Of a DNA stretch of 64,000 bases, positions 9,491 through 18,539 are shown in pieces. The notes under the pieces are model-generated. The model searched no databases, was not told the origin of the DNA, and saw nothing but the letters and a program-made list of their open reading frames with translations. The DNA comes from Aestuariibaculum sediminum (GTDB taxonomy: Bacteria; Bacteroidota; Bacteroidia; Flavobacteriales; Flavobacteriaceae): positions 98,547 to 162,546 of the forward strand of contig NZ_JACVXB010000007.1 in the NCBI RefSeq assembly GCF_014596945.1, given 5' to 3'. A program made the translations under genes and the position numbers. Positions within the stretch are counted from its first letter, which is position 1; every line of letters begins with the position of its first letter.

Positions 9491-10690
9491 TTATACTCTA
9501 ATGTGACCATCACCATATACATAATACTTATTGGTCACTAATTCTTTAAGTCCTAATGGCCCTCGGTGGTGCAATTTATCGGTACTAATAGCTAATTCGG
9601 CACCAGCTCCTAATTGTCCGCCATCTGTAAATCTAGTAGACGCATTATGATAAACTGCAGCACAATCTACTTGTTCCATAAATTGTTGGGCCGTTGTTTT
9701 ATTTGTAGTCATTATCGTTGCAGAATGCCCTCCGGAATATGTGTTAATTTGTTGTATTGCTTGTTCTACTGAATCTACAGTACCAACTAAACATTTCATT
9801 TCCAAAAATTCTTCATACCAAACAGCATCATCTTCGATTAATTTTTCTTCAGTTAAAACCTTATGAGAAGTTTTATCTACCAAAACCGAAACACCATTTG
9901 ATTTTAACACCGTATTTAAATCTTTCAGCTTACCCTCGAAATTTTCTATGTTGCGGTTTACTAAAATCTTATCTAATGCATTACAAGCAGAAATTTTATG
10001 CGTTTTAGCATTTAGAATTACTTTTATTACTTGATGCCAATCAGTTTCGGTATCAACATATAAAAAGTTATTTCCTCGGCCACTCACCAATACCGCACAT
10101 TTTGCGTGATCCTTAACAAACTTAATTAGGCGCTCACCTCCTCGCGGCACAATTAAATCCAAAGGTTCGGTCGGATTTTTTAAGAACTCCTGAGTCTCTT
10201 CTCGATTCATGGTAAGTAACTTAATATATTCGGTACTCAAATTATTTTCGGCTAAAGCCTTATGCCACAATGCTACAATGGCTTTGTTACTATGAATGGC
10301 CTCCTTACCTCCTTTAAGTAAAATTTTATTATTGGCTTTAAAGGCTAACACGGTCGCTTCAACCGTAACGTCTGGACGCGATTCATAAATAATCATGATC
10401 GTACCAAAAGGCGCCGTTTTGTTAATAATTTCAAGGCCACTATCTAAAGTTTTACTTTCTATTACTTTACCTACAGGATCCTGTTGTACATGTACTTCTT
10501 CAATGGCCTGAATCATACCATCAATCTTTTTTTCGTTTAAGATTAAACGGTCGTACATGGCCTGATCTTTTTTATTAAAGGCGTCTATATCTTTTTTATT
10601 AGCCTCTAAAATAGTGGTATAGTTTGCCTTAATAAGGTTTACCATACTCACTAATACTTTATTTTTTATATCCTCTGATAATAATTTCAT
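9491..10690 (-). CDS. proA: Glutamate-5-semialdehyde dehydrogenase (gamma-glutamyl phosphate reductase)
   Basis: Second enzyme of proline synthesis: reduces glutamyl-5-phosphate to glutamate-5-semialdehyde with NADPH in the cytoplasm. It has 399 residues with aldehyde-dehydrogenase-fold motifs: GTIMIIYESRPDVTVEA, LLKGGKEAIHSN, DLIVPRGGERLI, and the catalytic Cys within KISACNALDK. The C-terminal FTDGGQLGAGAELAIST and HHRGPLGL blocks are diagnostic of ProA. It is the last gene of a proC-proB-proA operon, 17 bases after proB. The loop that usually reads G-x-G-x-C-H-x-Y is GRGNNFLYVD here. Confidence 0.95.
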   Translation of the reverse strand: MKLLSEDIKNKVLVSMVNLIKANYTTILEANKKDIDAFNKKDQAMYDRLILNEKKIDGMIQAIEEVHVQQDPVGKVIESKTLDSGLEIINKTAPFGTIMIIYESRPDVTVEATVLAFKANNKILLKGGKEAIHSNKAIVALWHKALAENNLSTEYIKLLTMNREETQEFLKNPTEPLDLIVPRGGERLIKFVKDHAKCAVLVSGRGNNFLYVDTETDWHQVIKVILNAKTHKISACNALDKILVNRNIENFEGKLKDLNTVLKSNGVSVLVDKTSHKVLTEEKLIEDDAVWYEEFLEMKCLVGTVDSVEQAIQQINTYSGGHSATIMTTNKTTAQQFMEQVDCAAVYHNASTRFTDGGQLGAGAELAISTDKLHHRGPLGLKELVTNKYYVYGDGHIRV

Positions 10691-10707
10691 TACAATTTTT
10701 TATTTCT

Positions 10708-11478
10708 TTAAAGCGATACTTTTGTTCCTACAAAATTTCCTTCTATTATATCGATTATGGTATTATCGTTTTTACCATTAGCTATATAAGTTGGAATGTT
10801 TTTGGCTGCTGCCTGCTGCGCATAGTCTAATTTAGATCCCATACCTCCACGGCCTTCACCTTCGCTTTTATTACTGTCTTTTATATACTTATCTAAGTTT
10901 TCGTTAGGATTAACACTTTCAATTAAATCACTACTTTCGGCATCTGGGTGTCCGGTATAAACACCATCAATATCGGTTAGAATGATTAATTTATCGGCAT
11001 TTACCAATTGTGCTATTAAACTTGCCAATTCGTCGTTATCGGAAAACATAGACATCGTTACCGACACGGCATCATCTTCATTTGCGATTGGAATTACCCC
11101 TTCCGATAATAGCCCTTCTACACAATTAATCATATTCTGGCGGTGTACTCCAGGACTAAAATCCCGTTTAGTAGGTAGTACCTGAGCACACTTCATACCA
11201 TAATCGTGAAAAATATTGTAATACAAGCGCATCATACGTGGTTGTCCAATAGCAGAATATACTTGTCTTTTTTGGGTTTTATTCTTTATCGATGATTTCC
11301 CTAGAACTTCTTTTCCGGCAATTACTGAACCCGATGACACCAAAATGGTCATTATATCACGCTCGTATAGCTCGGCTATTTGTCTTACAAGCTCCCTTAA
11401 TACAGGTCTTACAATTTTATTGTCTCTATTGGTCATGACATTCGTCCCGACCTTAATCACTATTTTTTCCTTATACAT
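10708..11478 (-). CDS. proB: Glutamate 5-kinase, short form without PUA domain
   Basis: First enzyme of proline synthesis: phosphorylates glutamate with ATP. At 256 residues it contains only the amino-acid kinase domain and lacks the C-terminal PUA domain of the E. coli enzyme. Visible motifs are IVIKVGTNVMT at the N-terminus, LVSSGSVIAGKEVLG, IIPIANEDDAV-like text (VIPIANEDDAVSV), LTDIDGVYT and GRGGMGSKLDYAQQAA. It starts one base after the proC stop and is followed by proA. Feedback control by proline may differ from the PUA-bearing form; that is inference. Confidence 0.93.
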   Translation of the reverse strand: MYKEKIVIKVGTNVMTNRDNKIVRPVLRELVRQIAELYERDIMTILVSSGSVIAGKEVLGKSSIKNKTQKRQVYSAIGQPRMMRLYYNIFHDYGMKCAQVLPTKRDFSPGVHRQNMINCVEGLLSEGVIPIANEDDAVSVTMSMFSDNDELASLIAQLVNADKLIILTDIDGVYTGHPDAESSDLIESVNPNENLDKYIKDSNKSEGEGRGGMGSKLDYAQQAAAKNIPTYIANGKNDNTIIDIIEGNFVGTKVSL

Positions 11479-11479
11479 C

Positions 11480-12286
11480 TTAATATTCTTTACCTAATTC
11501 TACTGCTCTATTAAAGGCAGCAAATGCAGCATCCTTTATTAATTCATTAACATTGTTATCGTCCATAGAGTCTAACGCTGCTCTGGTGGTCCCTCCTTTT
11601 GAGGCAACGCGCTCCATCCAAGAATCAGGTGATAAATTAGATTGATTAAACAATTCTATCGCTCCTGTAAAAGTTTGTCTTACTAAAACGGTAGAATCTT
11701 CTTTTGAAAAGCCCATTTGCTTAGCTGCTTCCATCATACTTTGCATAAAATAGAATACGTAAGCTGGTCCACTTCCGGAAATTCCCGTCGAAGCATCAAT
11801 GAAATTTTCATTTTTTACCTGTATAGATTTTCCTGTGGTATCTAATAAACTTTCTACGGTTAACATTTCTATACGTGACACATCTGATGAAATAACGTAA
11901 GATGTTAACCCTTTACCTATTTGTGCTGGTAAATTTGGCATAGCTCTAACAATTTTTGTTAGTCCTGTAATTTCCTTAATCGATGCAATGGTTACACCAG
12001 CCATAATAGAAACTAATATTTGCTGTGAATTTACCAATGGTTTAATGGCTTTAAAAACGCCCTCGGCGTGATATGGCTTTACAGCTATAAATATGAGGTC
12101 TGCCTGAGGAACACAATCTTTTAATTCGCTGAAGGCATCGAAGTGCGACATTTGTTGAAGCTCTTCAAGTTTTTCTTCAGACTTATCTAAAACCATAATG
12201 TTCTTCTTTTTTAACAATTTGGATTTAGACATCCCTTCGGCATAGGTAAGTCCCATATTACCTGCCCCAATTACTAGTACTTTCAT
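11480..12286 (-). CDS. proC: Pyrroline-5-carboxylate reductase
   Basis: Last enzyme of proline synthesis: reduces pyrroline-5-carboxylate to proline with NAD(P)H. It has 268 residues, a Rossmann start VLVIGAGNMGLTYAEGM, FIAVKPYH, the IVRAMPNLPAQIGKG block and the C-terminal GISGSGPAYVFYFM signature. The SKGGTTRAALDSMD motif closes the active site. It is the first gene of the proCBA operon: its stop TAA at 11480-11482 lies one base from the proB ATG, indicating translational coupling. Confidence 0.95.
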   Translation of the reverse strand: MKVLVIGAGNMGLTYAEGMSKSKLLKKKNIMVLDKSEEKLEELQQMSHFDAFSELKDCVPQADLIFIAVKPYHAEGVFKAIKPLVNSQQILVSIMAGVTIASIKEITGLTKIVRAMPNLPAQIGKGLTSYVISSDVSRIEMLTVESLLDTTGKSIQVKNENFIDASTGISGSGPAYVFYFMQSMMEAAKQMGFSKEDSTVLVRQTFTGAIELFNQSNLSPDSWMERVASKGGTTRAALDSMDDNNVNELIKDAAFAAFNRAVELGKEY

Positions 12287-12397
12287 TTTACTTTTTTTAT
12301 TGTTTGTTTAGTGATTAGACATAATGTCCCGATAGTTGTCCATTTCGACAACTACTTTAATATTTATAGTTTATTTTTTATGAATTATGTTTTAATA

Positions 12398-12589
12398 TTA
12401 TACAAACAGCATACAATCGCTACAATCTTTTACTTCTCCGTAATAAGTTTCGCGATATTTATGAAGGGTCTTAACTGGTAAGCCTAAAAAGTATTTTCTA
12501 ATATAGGTTACCTTAGTGGTCAATTCTCCCATTTCTATGGTATGACGCTTTTCGTATTTCGTTTTCCGTTTTATGTAAAATATTTTCAT
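12398..12589 (-). CDS. Small conserved hypothetical protein (63 aa)
   Basis: Basic, aromatic-rich 63-residue protein with a central YIRKYFLGLPVKTLHKY stretch followed by RETYYGEVKDC and a C-terminal Cys-x-x-Cys (CSDC). The paired Cys could bind metal, but nothing else points to a function. It lies between a GNAT gene and proC on the same strand, 30 bases after the GNAT stop, so it probably shares that transcript. I do not recognise a named family. Confidence 0.55.
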   Translation of the reverse strand: MKIFYIKRKTKYEKRHTIEMGELTTKVTYIRKYFLGLPVKTLHKYRETYYGEVKDCSDCMLFV

Positions 12590-12619
12590 GCAATATTTTT
12601 TTTTGGCAACTAATATTGA

Positions 12620-13060
12620 TTAATCTCTGACTAATCTCATTTCGATATTACGCGTTTTAAATCCTTGCTTTTCGAACAATTTAATTACCGGGTTATTTTT
12701 GTTTATGTGAATTGAAATGTCGCCATCGCAATAGTTTTTCGTGTATTTAATTAATTCGCTTCCTATACCTTTGTCTCGATATTCCTCCTTAACGGCTATA
12801 TATACAAGGATATTTTCTGGTATATATTCGTTCATTCCTGTTCGGTTAATTACAGTAGCACCAACAATTTCATTGTTTTTTTCTGCTACAAAAACATAAC
12901 CTCCTAGTCCTGGTATCTCCTTAGATGCGTATAATATAGATTTTCGAATGGCACTTTTAGTATCCCTAAATTCTCCGGAATACTTATGCAAAAAGTTAGT
13001 TATACGATTAATATCAATAATTGAAAGCCTCGAAAAAGCATCAAAGGTTTTAATAGTCAT
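12620..13060 (-). CDS. GNAT family N-acetyltransferase (146 aa)
   Basis: A single GNAT domain with a beta4 strand IPENILVYIAVKEEYRDKGIGSELI carrying the acetyl-CoA pyrophosphate-binding pattern R-x-x-G-I-G, and a C-terminal NPVIKLFEKQGF typical of the family's closing helix. The substrate is unknown. In flavobacteria small GNATs often sit next to proline or arginine genes, and this one precedes proCBA, but a role in ornithine or glutamate acetylation is only a guess. A long leader (13061-13318) with a good promoter precedes it. Confidence 0.8.
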   Translation of the reverse strand: MTIKTFDAFSRLSIIDINRITNFLHKYSGEFRDTKSAIRKSILYASKEIPGLGGYVFVAEKNNEIVGATVINRTGMNEYIPENILVYIAVKEEYRDKGIGSELIKYTKNYCDGDISIHINKNNPVIKLFEKQGFKTRNIEMRLVRD

Positions 13061-13206
13061 TAACAGATAGTTTTTTTAAGCGCTCCATATGAACATTGGA
13101 ACACACAATCATGTTAGAATTAATTAAAGCTATAAATACTTAATAAGCTAAGTATATATGCGATAACGTGTTAGGGTAAGACTAAATAGCCTTACAGCTG
13201 AAGATA

Positions 13207-13314
13207 TTAAATGGAACGGCTTGGCGGAATAAATTTATCCGATTGATTTCTAAAAACCAGAAAGTTAAAGTTAAAAATTCTGTTGTTTTGTATTTCGTGA
13301 ATTCCTTTTTCCAT
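13207..13314 (-). other. Possible leader peptide ORF upstream of the GNAT gene
   Basis: An ATG at 13314 opens a 35-codon frame beginning MEKGIHEIQNN and containing the aromatic run FNFNFLVF, ending at TAA 13207. The -7 box ends only four bases before this ATG, so the message would be nearly leaderless here. Between it and the GNAT start is a hairpin (13176-13195; gtaagact/agccttac on the plus strand, with one G-U pair). The arrangement resembles an attenuation leader, but there is no T-run and coding is unproven. Confidence 0.3.
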
Positions 13315-13318
13315 GCTG

Positions 13319-13350
13319 CAAATGTACGAAAACACAAGCCTTTAAGCAAA
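13319..13350 (-). promoter_or_regulatory. Bacteroidota promoter upstream of the GNAT/proCBA region
   Basis: On the minus strand TTTG (13350-13347) is followed after 20 bases by TACATTTG (13326-13319), an exact fit to the -33 TTTG / -7 TAnnTTTG promoter of Bacteroidota. The transcript would run through a roughly 255-base leader to the GNAT gene at 13060. This is one of the best promoters in the window. Confidence 0.7.
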
Positions 13351-13607
13351 TTCATGGCGTTAAGACAATGATAATGAATTGTGAAAACATGTTAATCAGC
13401 GCTCCAATTTTAAGGTATATTCACAAGGCATTTTTATGTTTACAAAAACTTATCTAACTATTGTATCCATCTACCTTAACAAAGATTATGTAAAATAGAA
13501 ATTCGACGTATTTGCAACTGTTAAAATTACAGCTATATTACCCTGAAAATAAATTTAAAAAAAGTTATTTTTTTTTCAATTTTTATGTTTTTTTCAACGA
13601 AATTCAT

Positions 13608-13638
13608 AAAAAAAGGCTTCCATTTTCATGAAAGCCTA
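13608..13638 (-). terminator. Rho-independent terminator after yajC
   Basis: Stem aggctt (13614-13619) / aagcct (13632-13637) with a run of seven A on the plus strand immediately before it, which is a T-run after the hairpin for minus-strand transcripts. It begins about 25 bases beyond the yajC stop. Confidence 0.75.
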
Positions 13639-13662
13639 TTAAATATTTCTAGGTTTTACGTA

Positions 13663-13959
13663 TTACTTTTTAGTTTCGGTAGCATTTAATTTACCACTTA
13701 ATTCCATCGAAATAGCCGAAAGTTCAAACTTAACTTTTCCAGACATCGTTTCTATGACACAACTTTTGTCTTTATCGTTAAGCTCTAAAATTTTACCGTG
13801 CAAACCACTTTTGGTAATTACTTTATCACCTCGCTTTAATTCTGCAGCGAACTTTTTTTCTTTTTTTGCTTTTTTCATTTGAGGTGCAATCATAAAGAAA
13901 TATACAACTGCAAACATTAGTAAAAACGGTAAAAACTGACTTATTCCTCCTTCTCCCAT
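13663..13959 (-). CDS. yajC: Preprotein translocase subunit YajC
   Basis: A 98-residue inner-membrane protein that associates with SecDF-YidC. It has one N-terminal membrane helix (ISQFLPFLLMFAVVYFFMIAP), then the family signature PQMKKAKKEKKF, followed by the small beta-domain GDKVITKSGLHGKILEL. The order nusB - DUF1573 lipoprotein - yajC on one strand is common in Bacteroidota and supports the call. The DUF1573 gene lies 48 bases upstream. Confidence 0.93.
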   Translation of the reverse strand: MGEGGISQFLPFLLMFAVVYFFMIAPQMKKAKKEKKFAAELKRGDKVITKSGLHGKILELNDKDKSCVIETMSGKVKFELSAISMELSGKLNATETKK

Positions 13960-14007
13960 TAGTATTTATTTAATATGCTGTTTTTAACAGCTTGGTTACA
14001 TTTTTAA

Positions 14008-14463
14008 TTATTGAGCCTCGGCTGGTTTAACGAATGCCGTAATTTTAACTATTTCTGACCCTTTTTCAGTATTTGCAGAAACAGTAATGGTTTTGGTTAT
14101 TTTATTGGCTCCACTCCCATTATACTTTACTGAAAATTCAGCTGATTCTCCTGGAGCTAAAGGTTCTCTACTCCAATCTTTAGGAACCGTACAACCACAT
14201 GAGCTTTTAATATCGGTAACTATCAAAGGGGCATCACCTGTATTCTTGTACGAAAATTTGGTTTCAACCGAAGTTCCTTTTTCTATTTCTCCAAAATCAT
14301 GAACCGTTTCATTAAATTCAATTTTCGGGAATTTAGATGCTACTGCATCTCTTTCAGCCGCAGCAATTACATTGGCTTCTTCAATTTTATTTGCCGCGTT
14401 TTCTTTACAAGATGTAAATGCTATTAAGCCTAATGCACTTAATCCTAATATTAATTTTTTCAT
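14008..14463 (-). CDS. DUF1573 domain lipoprotein
   Basis: A 151-residue exported protein. The N-terminus has a lipoprotein signal (MKKLILGLSALGLIAFTSC, lipobox FTSC with Cys19). The rest is one DUF1573 immunoglobulin-like domain with its hallmark FNETVHDFGEIEKG, FKNTGDAPLIVTDI-like text and SSCGCTVP. The CGC pair is a strong family marker. Its function is unknown and its location is periplasm or outer membrane. It lies between nusB and yajC, as in many relatives. Confidence 0.9.
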   Translation of the reverse strand: MKKLILGLSALGLIAFTSCKENAANKIEEANVIAAAERDAVASKFPKIEFNETVHDFGEIEKGTSVETKFSYKNTGDAPLIVTDIKSSCGCTVPKDWSREPLAPGESAEFSVKYNGSGANKITKTITVSANTEKGSEIVKITAFVKPAEAQ

Positions 14464-14615
14464 CGTAAAATTTATTTAGTATTAATGATGTAAAAATAGA
14501 AATTATTTAGTCGATTAAAAACTTTTGTTAAACCGTTTATAAACTTTTAGTCTTTAACTTTATATTAATAAACCAATGGATTTAGCAATATGGTTAAATA
14601 AAGGTTTAATCAGGA

Positions 14616-15560
14616 CTACATTAAACCACGTCCAATTTTATTGAGTGAACCTGATTCTTCATATTCTTTAACCAGCTTATCTAAAATACCATTTATAAAA
14701 ATGCTACTTTTTGGTGTTGAATATTCTTTTGCTATTTCTAGGTATTCATTTATAGTCACTTTTACAGGTATGGAAGAAAAGTTCTTTATTTCGCTAATAG
14801 CCATTTGCAGTAATACATAATCGATCTCTGCAATACGCTCTGAATCCCAGTTTTGAGTCTTATTATCGATTTCTTTATTTATAGCTGTTCGATTTAATAA
14901 CGTCTTCTTAAATAAATTAATAGCGAATTGCTTATCGTCTAAATCTTTGTATAATTTAGGTGTAAAAAACGACTGTGGCGACGTTGGTTTAACTTTACGT
15001 AATAACTTTAAAATAGTTGTATTAACCGTAGGAAGATCGTCTAACCATGTTAAATTTTTGTCTTCTAAATACTCGTACAGCTTTTGGTTTGGCGCTATTA
15101 TATCTTTAAAAACATCTATGATAAACATCTTATCCTCCCTAAAGTCCGATACGCGAGTTTTCATATATTCTTCATACAACTCACTTGTTGTTATGGCTTT
15201 AAAAATAAGATCTACATATTCATCGTCCAATTGCCAGTTATCAACCTTATTAATTTCTAACTGATTCTTTAATTCGTGGTTATCCTGAAGAAGATTAAGT
15301 ACCTCATTATTCACAAACTTTCTGTTTGGATCTTTATCTTCTTGAGTTGCTAAATGCTTATTTTGCTTTTTTACAAGATCGTTTTCCGCACGCTTTTGAA
15401 CTTCCAGAAGTAAGGCAATCATTAATAAGTACAAATTGTACATATTATCTATGCTAAACAATAAAAACTTTTGATCTTTACTAAAATCGTCACTTTCTCC
15501 ACCTTTATATGCATAAAGGGTTTGCATTACTTTTACACGAATATGTCTTCTGTTTAACAT
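14616..15560 (-). CDS. nusB: Transcription antitermination factor NusB (long Bacteroidota form)
   Basis: A 314-residue protein whose C-terminal half is the NusB domain: NWDSERIAEIDYVLLQMAISEI, then VTINEYLEIAKEYSTPKSSIFINGILDKL, the canonical end of NusB with the rRNA boxA/S10-binding surface. It starts MLNRRHIRVKVMQTLYAY, also typical. At about twice the length of E. coli NusB it has the inserted middle region common in Bacteroidota. It supports antitermination of rRNA operons. Upstream, a plausible -7 box (TATTTTTG, 15615-15622 on the minus strand) sits about 55 bases from the start. Confidence 0.93.
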   Translation of the reverse strand: MLNRRHIRVKVMQTLYAYKGGESDDFSKDQKFLLFSIDNMYNLYLLMIALLLEVQKRAENDLVKKQNKHLATQEDKDPNRKFVNNEVLNLLQDNHELKNQLEINKVDNWQLDDEYVDLIFKAITTSELYEEYMKTRVSDFREDKMFIIDVFKDIIAPNQKLYEYLEDKNLTWLDDLPTVNTTILKLLRKVKPTSPQSFFTPKLYKDLDDKQFAINLFKKTLLNRTAINKEIDNKTQNWDSERIAEIDYVLLQMAISEIKNFSSIPVKVTINEYLEIAKEYSTPKSSIFINGILDKLVKEYEESGSLNKIGRGLM

Positions 15561-15736
15561 AATTACAAGGAACTTAAATTTATTTTAACTGAAAAATATT
15601 ACTATTTCAGATTGCAAAAATAATACTATTTTAAAAAAGTCAGTTCATATTTTTATTAATTCTTCGTTAATTGGATTTTAAGAGATATTTATAATACTGT
15701 AGCCTTCTGTGGTTCTCGTTTGTAGTTTTATTACTG

Positions 15737-15744
15737 TATATTTG
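15737..15744 (+). promoter_or_regulatory. Probable -7 box of the ABC transporter gene
   Basis: TATATTTG matches TAnnTTTG and lies 45 bases before the ABC transporter ATG. A TTTG occurs 14 bases upstream, shorter than the usual spacer, so the -33 element is uncertain. Confidence 0.4.
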
Positions 15745-15788
15745 CCTGTTAATATTTAAAATTTCTACTTAGACGTTAATTTATCTTA

Positions 15789-17546
15789 ATGAAAGAATTA
15801 CAACATTTAAATAAGTACTTTTTAAAATATAAATCGAAGCTCATTCTCGGTATTTTAATAACTATTATTGCGCGTATTTTCCTTTTGTATACGCCGCGGT
15901 ATGTTCGTGAAATTTTTATTGTAGTTGAAAATTATACTGCAGGTAAAATACCCAAAGACGCTGTTAAAGGTGAGCTCATAGAAATTATTGTTTACATTAT
16001 AGGTGCAGCTATTATTGGCGCTATTCTCACATTTTTCATGCGACAGTATATTATAAATGTCTCACGTTATATTGAATACGACCTGAAAAACGAAGTATAC
16101 AACCAATATCAAAAACTATCGCTTAACTTTTATAAAAAGAACCGTACAGGCGATTTAATGAATCGTATTAGTGAAGATGTTGGTCGTGTTCGTATGTATG
16201 CGGGCCCAGCTATAATGTATAGTATAAATACCATAACACTTTTTATAATTGTTATTATTTATATGTATAACGAGGCACCGTTACTAACCATGTATACCAT
16301 TATTCCGCTTCCTATATTATCGGTGGTAATTTATAAACTGAGTAAAGAAATACATAACAGAAGTACCATTGTACAGCAATATCTTTCGAAACTTTCAACC
16401 TTCACGCAGGAATCATTTAGCGGTATCTCCGTTATAAAAGCCTATGGCATTGAACCACAAACTTCAAATAATTTTGAAAACCTGGCCGAAGAAAGCAAAC
16501 AAAAACAAGTGAGTTTAGCTAAAGTTCAAGCGTGGTTTTTTCCGATGATGATTTTACTTATTGGTACCAGTAACCTATTAGTTATCTATATTGGCGGAAT
16601 GCAATATATAAATGGTGAAATAGAAAGCTTAGGAACGATTGCCGAATTTATAATCTACGTCAACCTACTTACCTGGCCTGTAGCTACAGTGGGTTGGGTA
16701 ACATCAATTGTTCAGCAAGCGGAGGCCTCTCAAAAGCGCATTAATGAATTTCTTAATATAGAGCCTGAAATAAAAAACAATGTAGATTATCACACCGATA
16801 TAAATGGTGATATTGTTTTCAATAACGTTAATTTCACATACGACGACACTAACATTCAAGCCTTGAAAGGTGTTAGCTTTGAAATTAAACAAGGGGAAAC
16901 TTTAGCCATTTTAGGCAAAACAGGTTCTGGAAAATCTACCGTACTCGATCTCATTGGACGACTTTACGATATCGATTCTGGAGAAATTACAATTAATAAC
17001 CAATCGATTGACAAACTCAACCTTATTGATTTACGAGACAGTATTGGTTACGTGCCGCAAGACGCTTTTCTGTTTTCCGACACCATAAAAAACAATATTA
17101 AATTTGGTAAAGAAAATGCTACAGATCAGGATGTAATTGCCGCGGCTAAAAATGCACAAGTTCACAAAAATATTGTAAAATTTAATCATGGCTACGACAC
17201 CATTTTAGGAGAACGTGGTATTACACTTTCTGGTGGACAAAAGCAACGTGTATCCATTGCCCGAGCAATAATCAAATCGCCAAAAATACTTTTATTCGAC
17301 GATTGCTTATCGGCTGTAGATACGGAAACCGAAGAAAAAATATTAAAAACCCTTTCGAAAATCTCTAAAGGAAAAACATCTATTATTGTAAGTCATCGTG
17401 TTTCTTCAGCCAAAAATGCCGACAAAATAATTGTTTTAGACGACGGAAAAATTGTCCAGCAAGGAACACACGATACACTTATTGATGTAGAAGGGTATTA
17501 CAAACACCTTTATTTGAAACAGTTAAGTGAAACCTCATCGAGCTAA
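15789..17546 (+). CDS. ABC transporter, fused permease and ATPase (multidrug/lipid exporter type)
   Basis: A 585-residue half-transporter that works as a dimer in the inner membrane. Residues 1 to about 310 form the six-helix exporter membrane domain. The ATPase domain follows, with Walker A GKTGSGKSTV near residue 375, Q-loop VPQDAF, signature LSGGQKQRVSIARAI near 480, Walker B ILLFDD and the switch His in VSHRVS. Closest in plan to MdlB/MsbA-like exporters. The substrate cannot be inferred. It is divergent from nusB and followed by the PUR-type gene. Confidence 0.9.
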   Translation: MKELQHLNKYFLKYKSKLILGILITIIARIFLLYTPRYVREIFIVVENYTAGKIPKDAVKGELIEIIVYIIGAAIIGAILTFFMRQYIINVSRYIEYDLKNEVYNQYQKLSLNFYKKNRTGDLMNRISEDVGRVRMYAGPAIMYSINTITLFIIVIIYMYNEAPLLTMYTIIPLPILSVVIYKLSKEIHNRSTIVQQYLSKLSTFTQESFSGISVIKAYGIEPQTSNNFENLAEESKQKQVSLAKVQAWFFPMMILLIGTSNLLVIYIGGMQYINGEIESLGTIAEFIIYVNLLTWPVATVGWVTSIVQQAEASQKRINEFLNIEPEIKNNVDYHTDINGDIVFNNVNFTYDDTNIQALKGVSFEIKQGETLAILGKTGSGKSTVLDLIGRLYDIDSGEITINNQSIDKLNLIDLRDSIGYVPQDAFLFSDTIKNNIKFGKENATDQDVIAAAKNAQVHKNIVKFNHGYDTILGERGITLSGGQKQRVSIARAIIKSPKILLFDDCLSAVDTETEEKILKTLSKISKGKTSIIVSHRVSSAKNADKIIVLDDGKIVQQGTHDTLIDVEGYYKHLYLKQLSETSSS

Positions 17547-17710
17547 AAAAATTAATTATTTAAAAATCAACCACATAGCTTAAATCAAATTAAAGAAAAT
17601 GCAACAAAAATTGAGAATTCAAAAAGAAATCTTATAAAATGTTGGTTAATAACACTTTTTTTTAGATTTTTGGTACTGAAAGCATACATAATTAATTTCT
17701 ATTAACAACT

Positions 17711-18097
17711 ATGAGCAATAATGATATGATGGAGAAAGAGGAGATTTTTTCGAAAGTTTTAAGAGCCGGACGACGTACATATTTTTTCGATGTTAGATCA
17801 ACAAAAGCAGACGACTATTACTTAACCATTACAGAAAGTAAAAAGTTCACTAATGATGATGGGTCGTTTCATTACAAAAAGCATAAAATCTATATTTACA
17901 AAGAAGATTTTGCCGAGTTTAAAGAAATTCTAGCTGAAATGACCGAGTTCATTATCAATGAAAGAGGTGATGAAGTAATTAGCGAGCGTCATCAAAAAGA
18001 CTTTAAAAAGGAATTTGATACAGTAAACGTGAGTGAGAATGGTGATATACATCAAACTACAGAAAGTTTCACTGATATCGATTTTGACGATATCTAA
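17711..18097 (+). CDS. DUF3276 (PUR-family) nucleic-acid-binding protein
   Basis: A 128-residue protein beginning MSNNDMMEKEEIFSKVLRAGRRTYFFDVR and continuing YYLTITESKKF and HKIYIYKEDFAEF, the fixed pattern of the Bacteroidota DUF3276/PUR-alpha-like family. The family binds single-stranded nucleic acid in the PUR fold. The C-terminal 25 residues are acidic and probably disordered. It is followed by a strong terminator. The cellular role is not established. Confidence 0.85.
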   Translation: MSNNDMMEKEEIFSKVLRAGRRTYFFDVRSTKADDYYLTITESKKFTNDDGSFHYKKHKIYIYKEDFAEFKEILAEMTEFIINERGDEVISERHQKDFKKEFDTVNVSENGDIHQTTESFTDIDFDDI

Positions 18098-18119
18098 AAT
18101 CGCTTTAAACAAAAAATAT

Positions 18120-18159
18120 TTTAAGTCATTGACCAAATTGTGTCAATGACTTTTTTTTT
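18120..18159 (+). terminator. Rho-independent terminator after the PUR-family gene
   Basis: An 11-bp perfect stem (aagtcattgac at 18123-18133, gtcaatgactt at 18142-18152) followed by nine T. The csaA stop codon overlaps its end on the other strand, so it probably serves both convergent genes. Confidence 0.9.
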
Positions 18160-18493
18160 AACCGACTACGCTCCCGTTGGACACACGATTTTCTGGATTC
18201 AAAAGGATAACATCTTTTCCCTGAACGGCACCTAAAATTAAGCATTCACTCATAAAATTTGCAATTTGTTTCTTCGGAAAGTTAACTACTGCTACAATCT
18301 GCCTATTTAATAAATCTTTAGGTTGATACAGTGTAGTTATTTGCGCTGAAGTCTTTTTTATGCCTAATGACCCAAAATCTATAATTAATTGATAAGCTGG
18401 TTTTCGTGCTTGTGGGAAGTCGTTTATTGCGATAATCGTTCCGACTCTTAAATCTATTTTGGTAAAGTCCTCGAAAGTTATTGTTGTATCCAT
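18158..18493 (-). CDS. csaA: CsaA-type tRNA-binding domain protein
   Basis: A 111-residue single EMAP/tRNA-binding (OB-fold) domain protein: ITFEDFTKIDLRVGTII at the start, KTSAQITTLY in the middle and VVNFPKKQIANFMSECLILGA near the end are typical of CsaA. The B. subtilis protein behaves as a chaperone linked to secretion and binds tRNA. It is convergent with the PUR gene and divergent from the thioredoxin-fold gene (46 bases between starts). Confidence 0.9.
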   Translation of the reverse strand: MDTTITFEDFTKIDLRVGTIIAINDFPQARKPAYQLIIDFGSLGIKKTSAQITTLYQPKDLLNRQIVAVVNFPKKQIANFMSECLILGAVQGKDVILLNPENRVSNGSVVG

Positions 18494-18539
18494 TTCTCAA
18501 AATTATAAATAATTCCGAACTTTGATTAAAAATTAAAAC

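Larger units (their letters stand above)
13061..13662. other. Long non-coding stretch between the GNAT gene and yajC
   Basis: Holds the minus-strand promoter (13319-13350), a possible leader ORF (13207-13314), a hairpin (13176-13195) and, at the far end, the yajC terminator (13608-13638). The 13351-13600 part is AT-rich and shows nothing else I can support. Confidence 0.5.
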
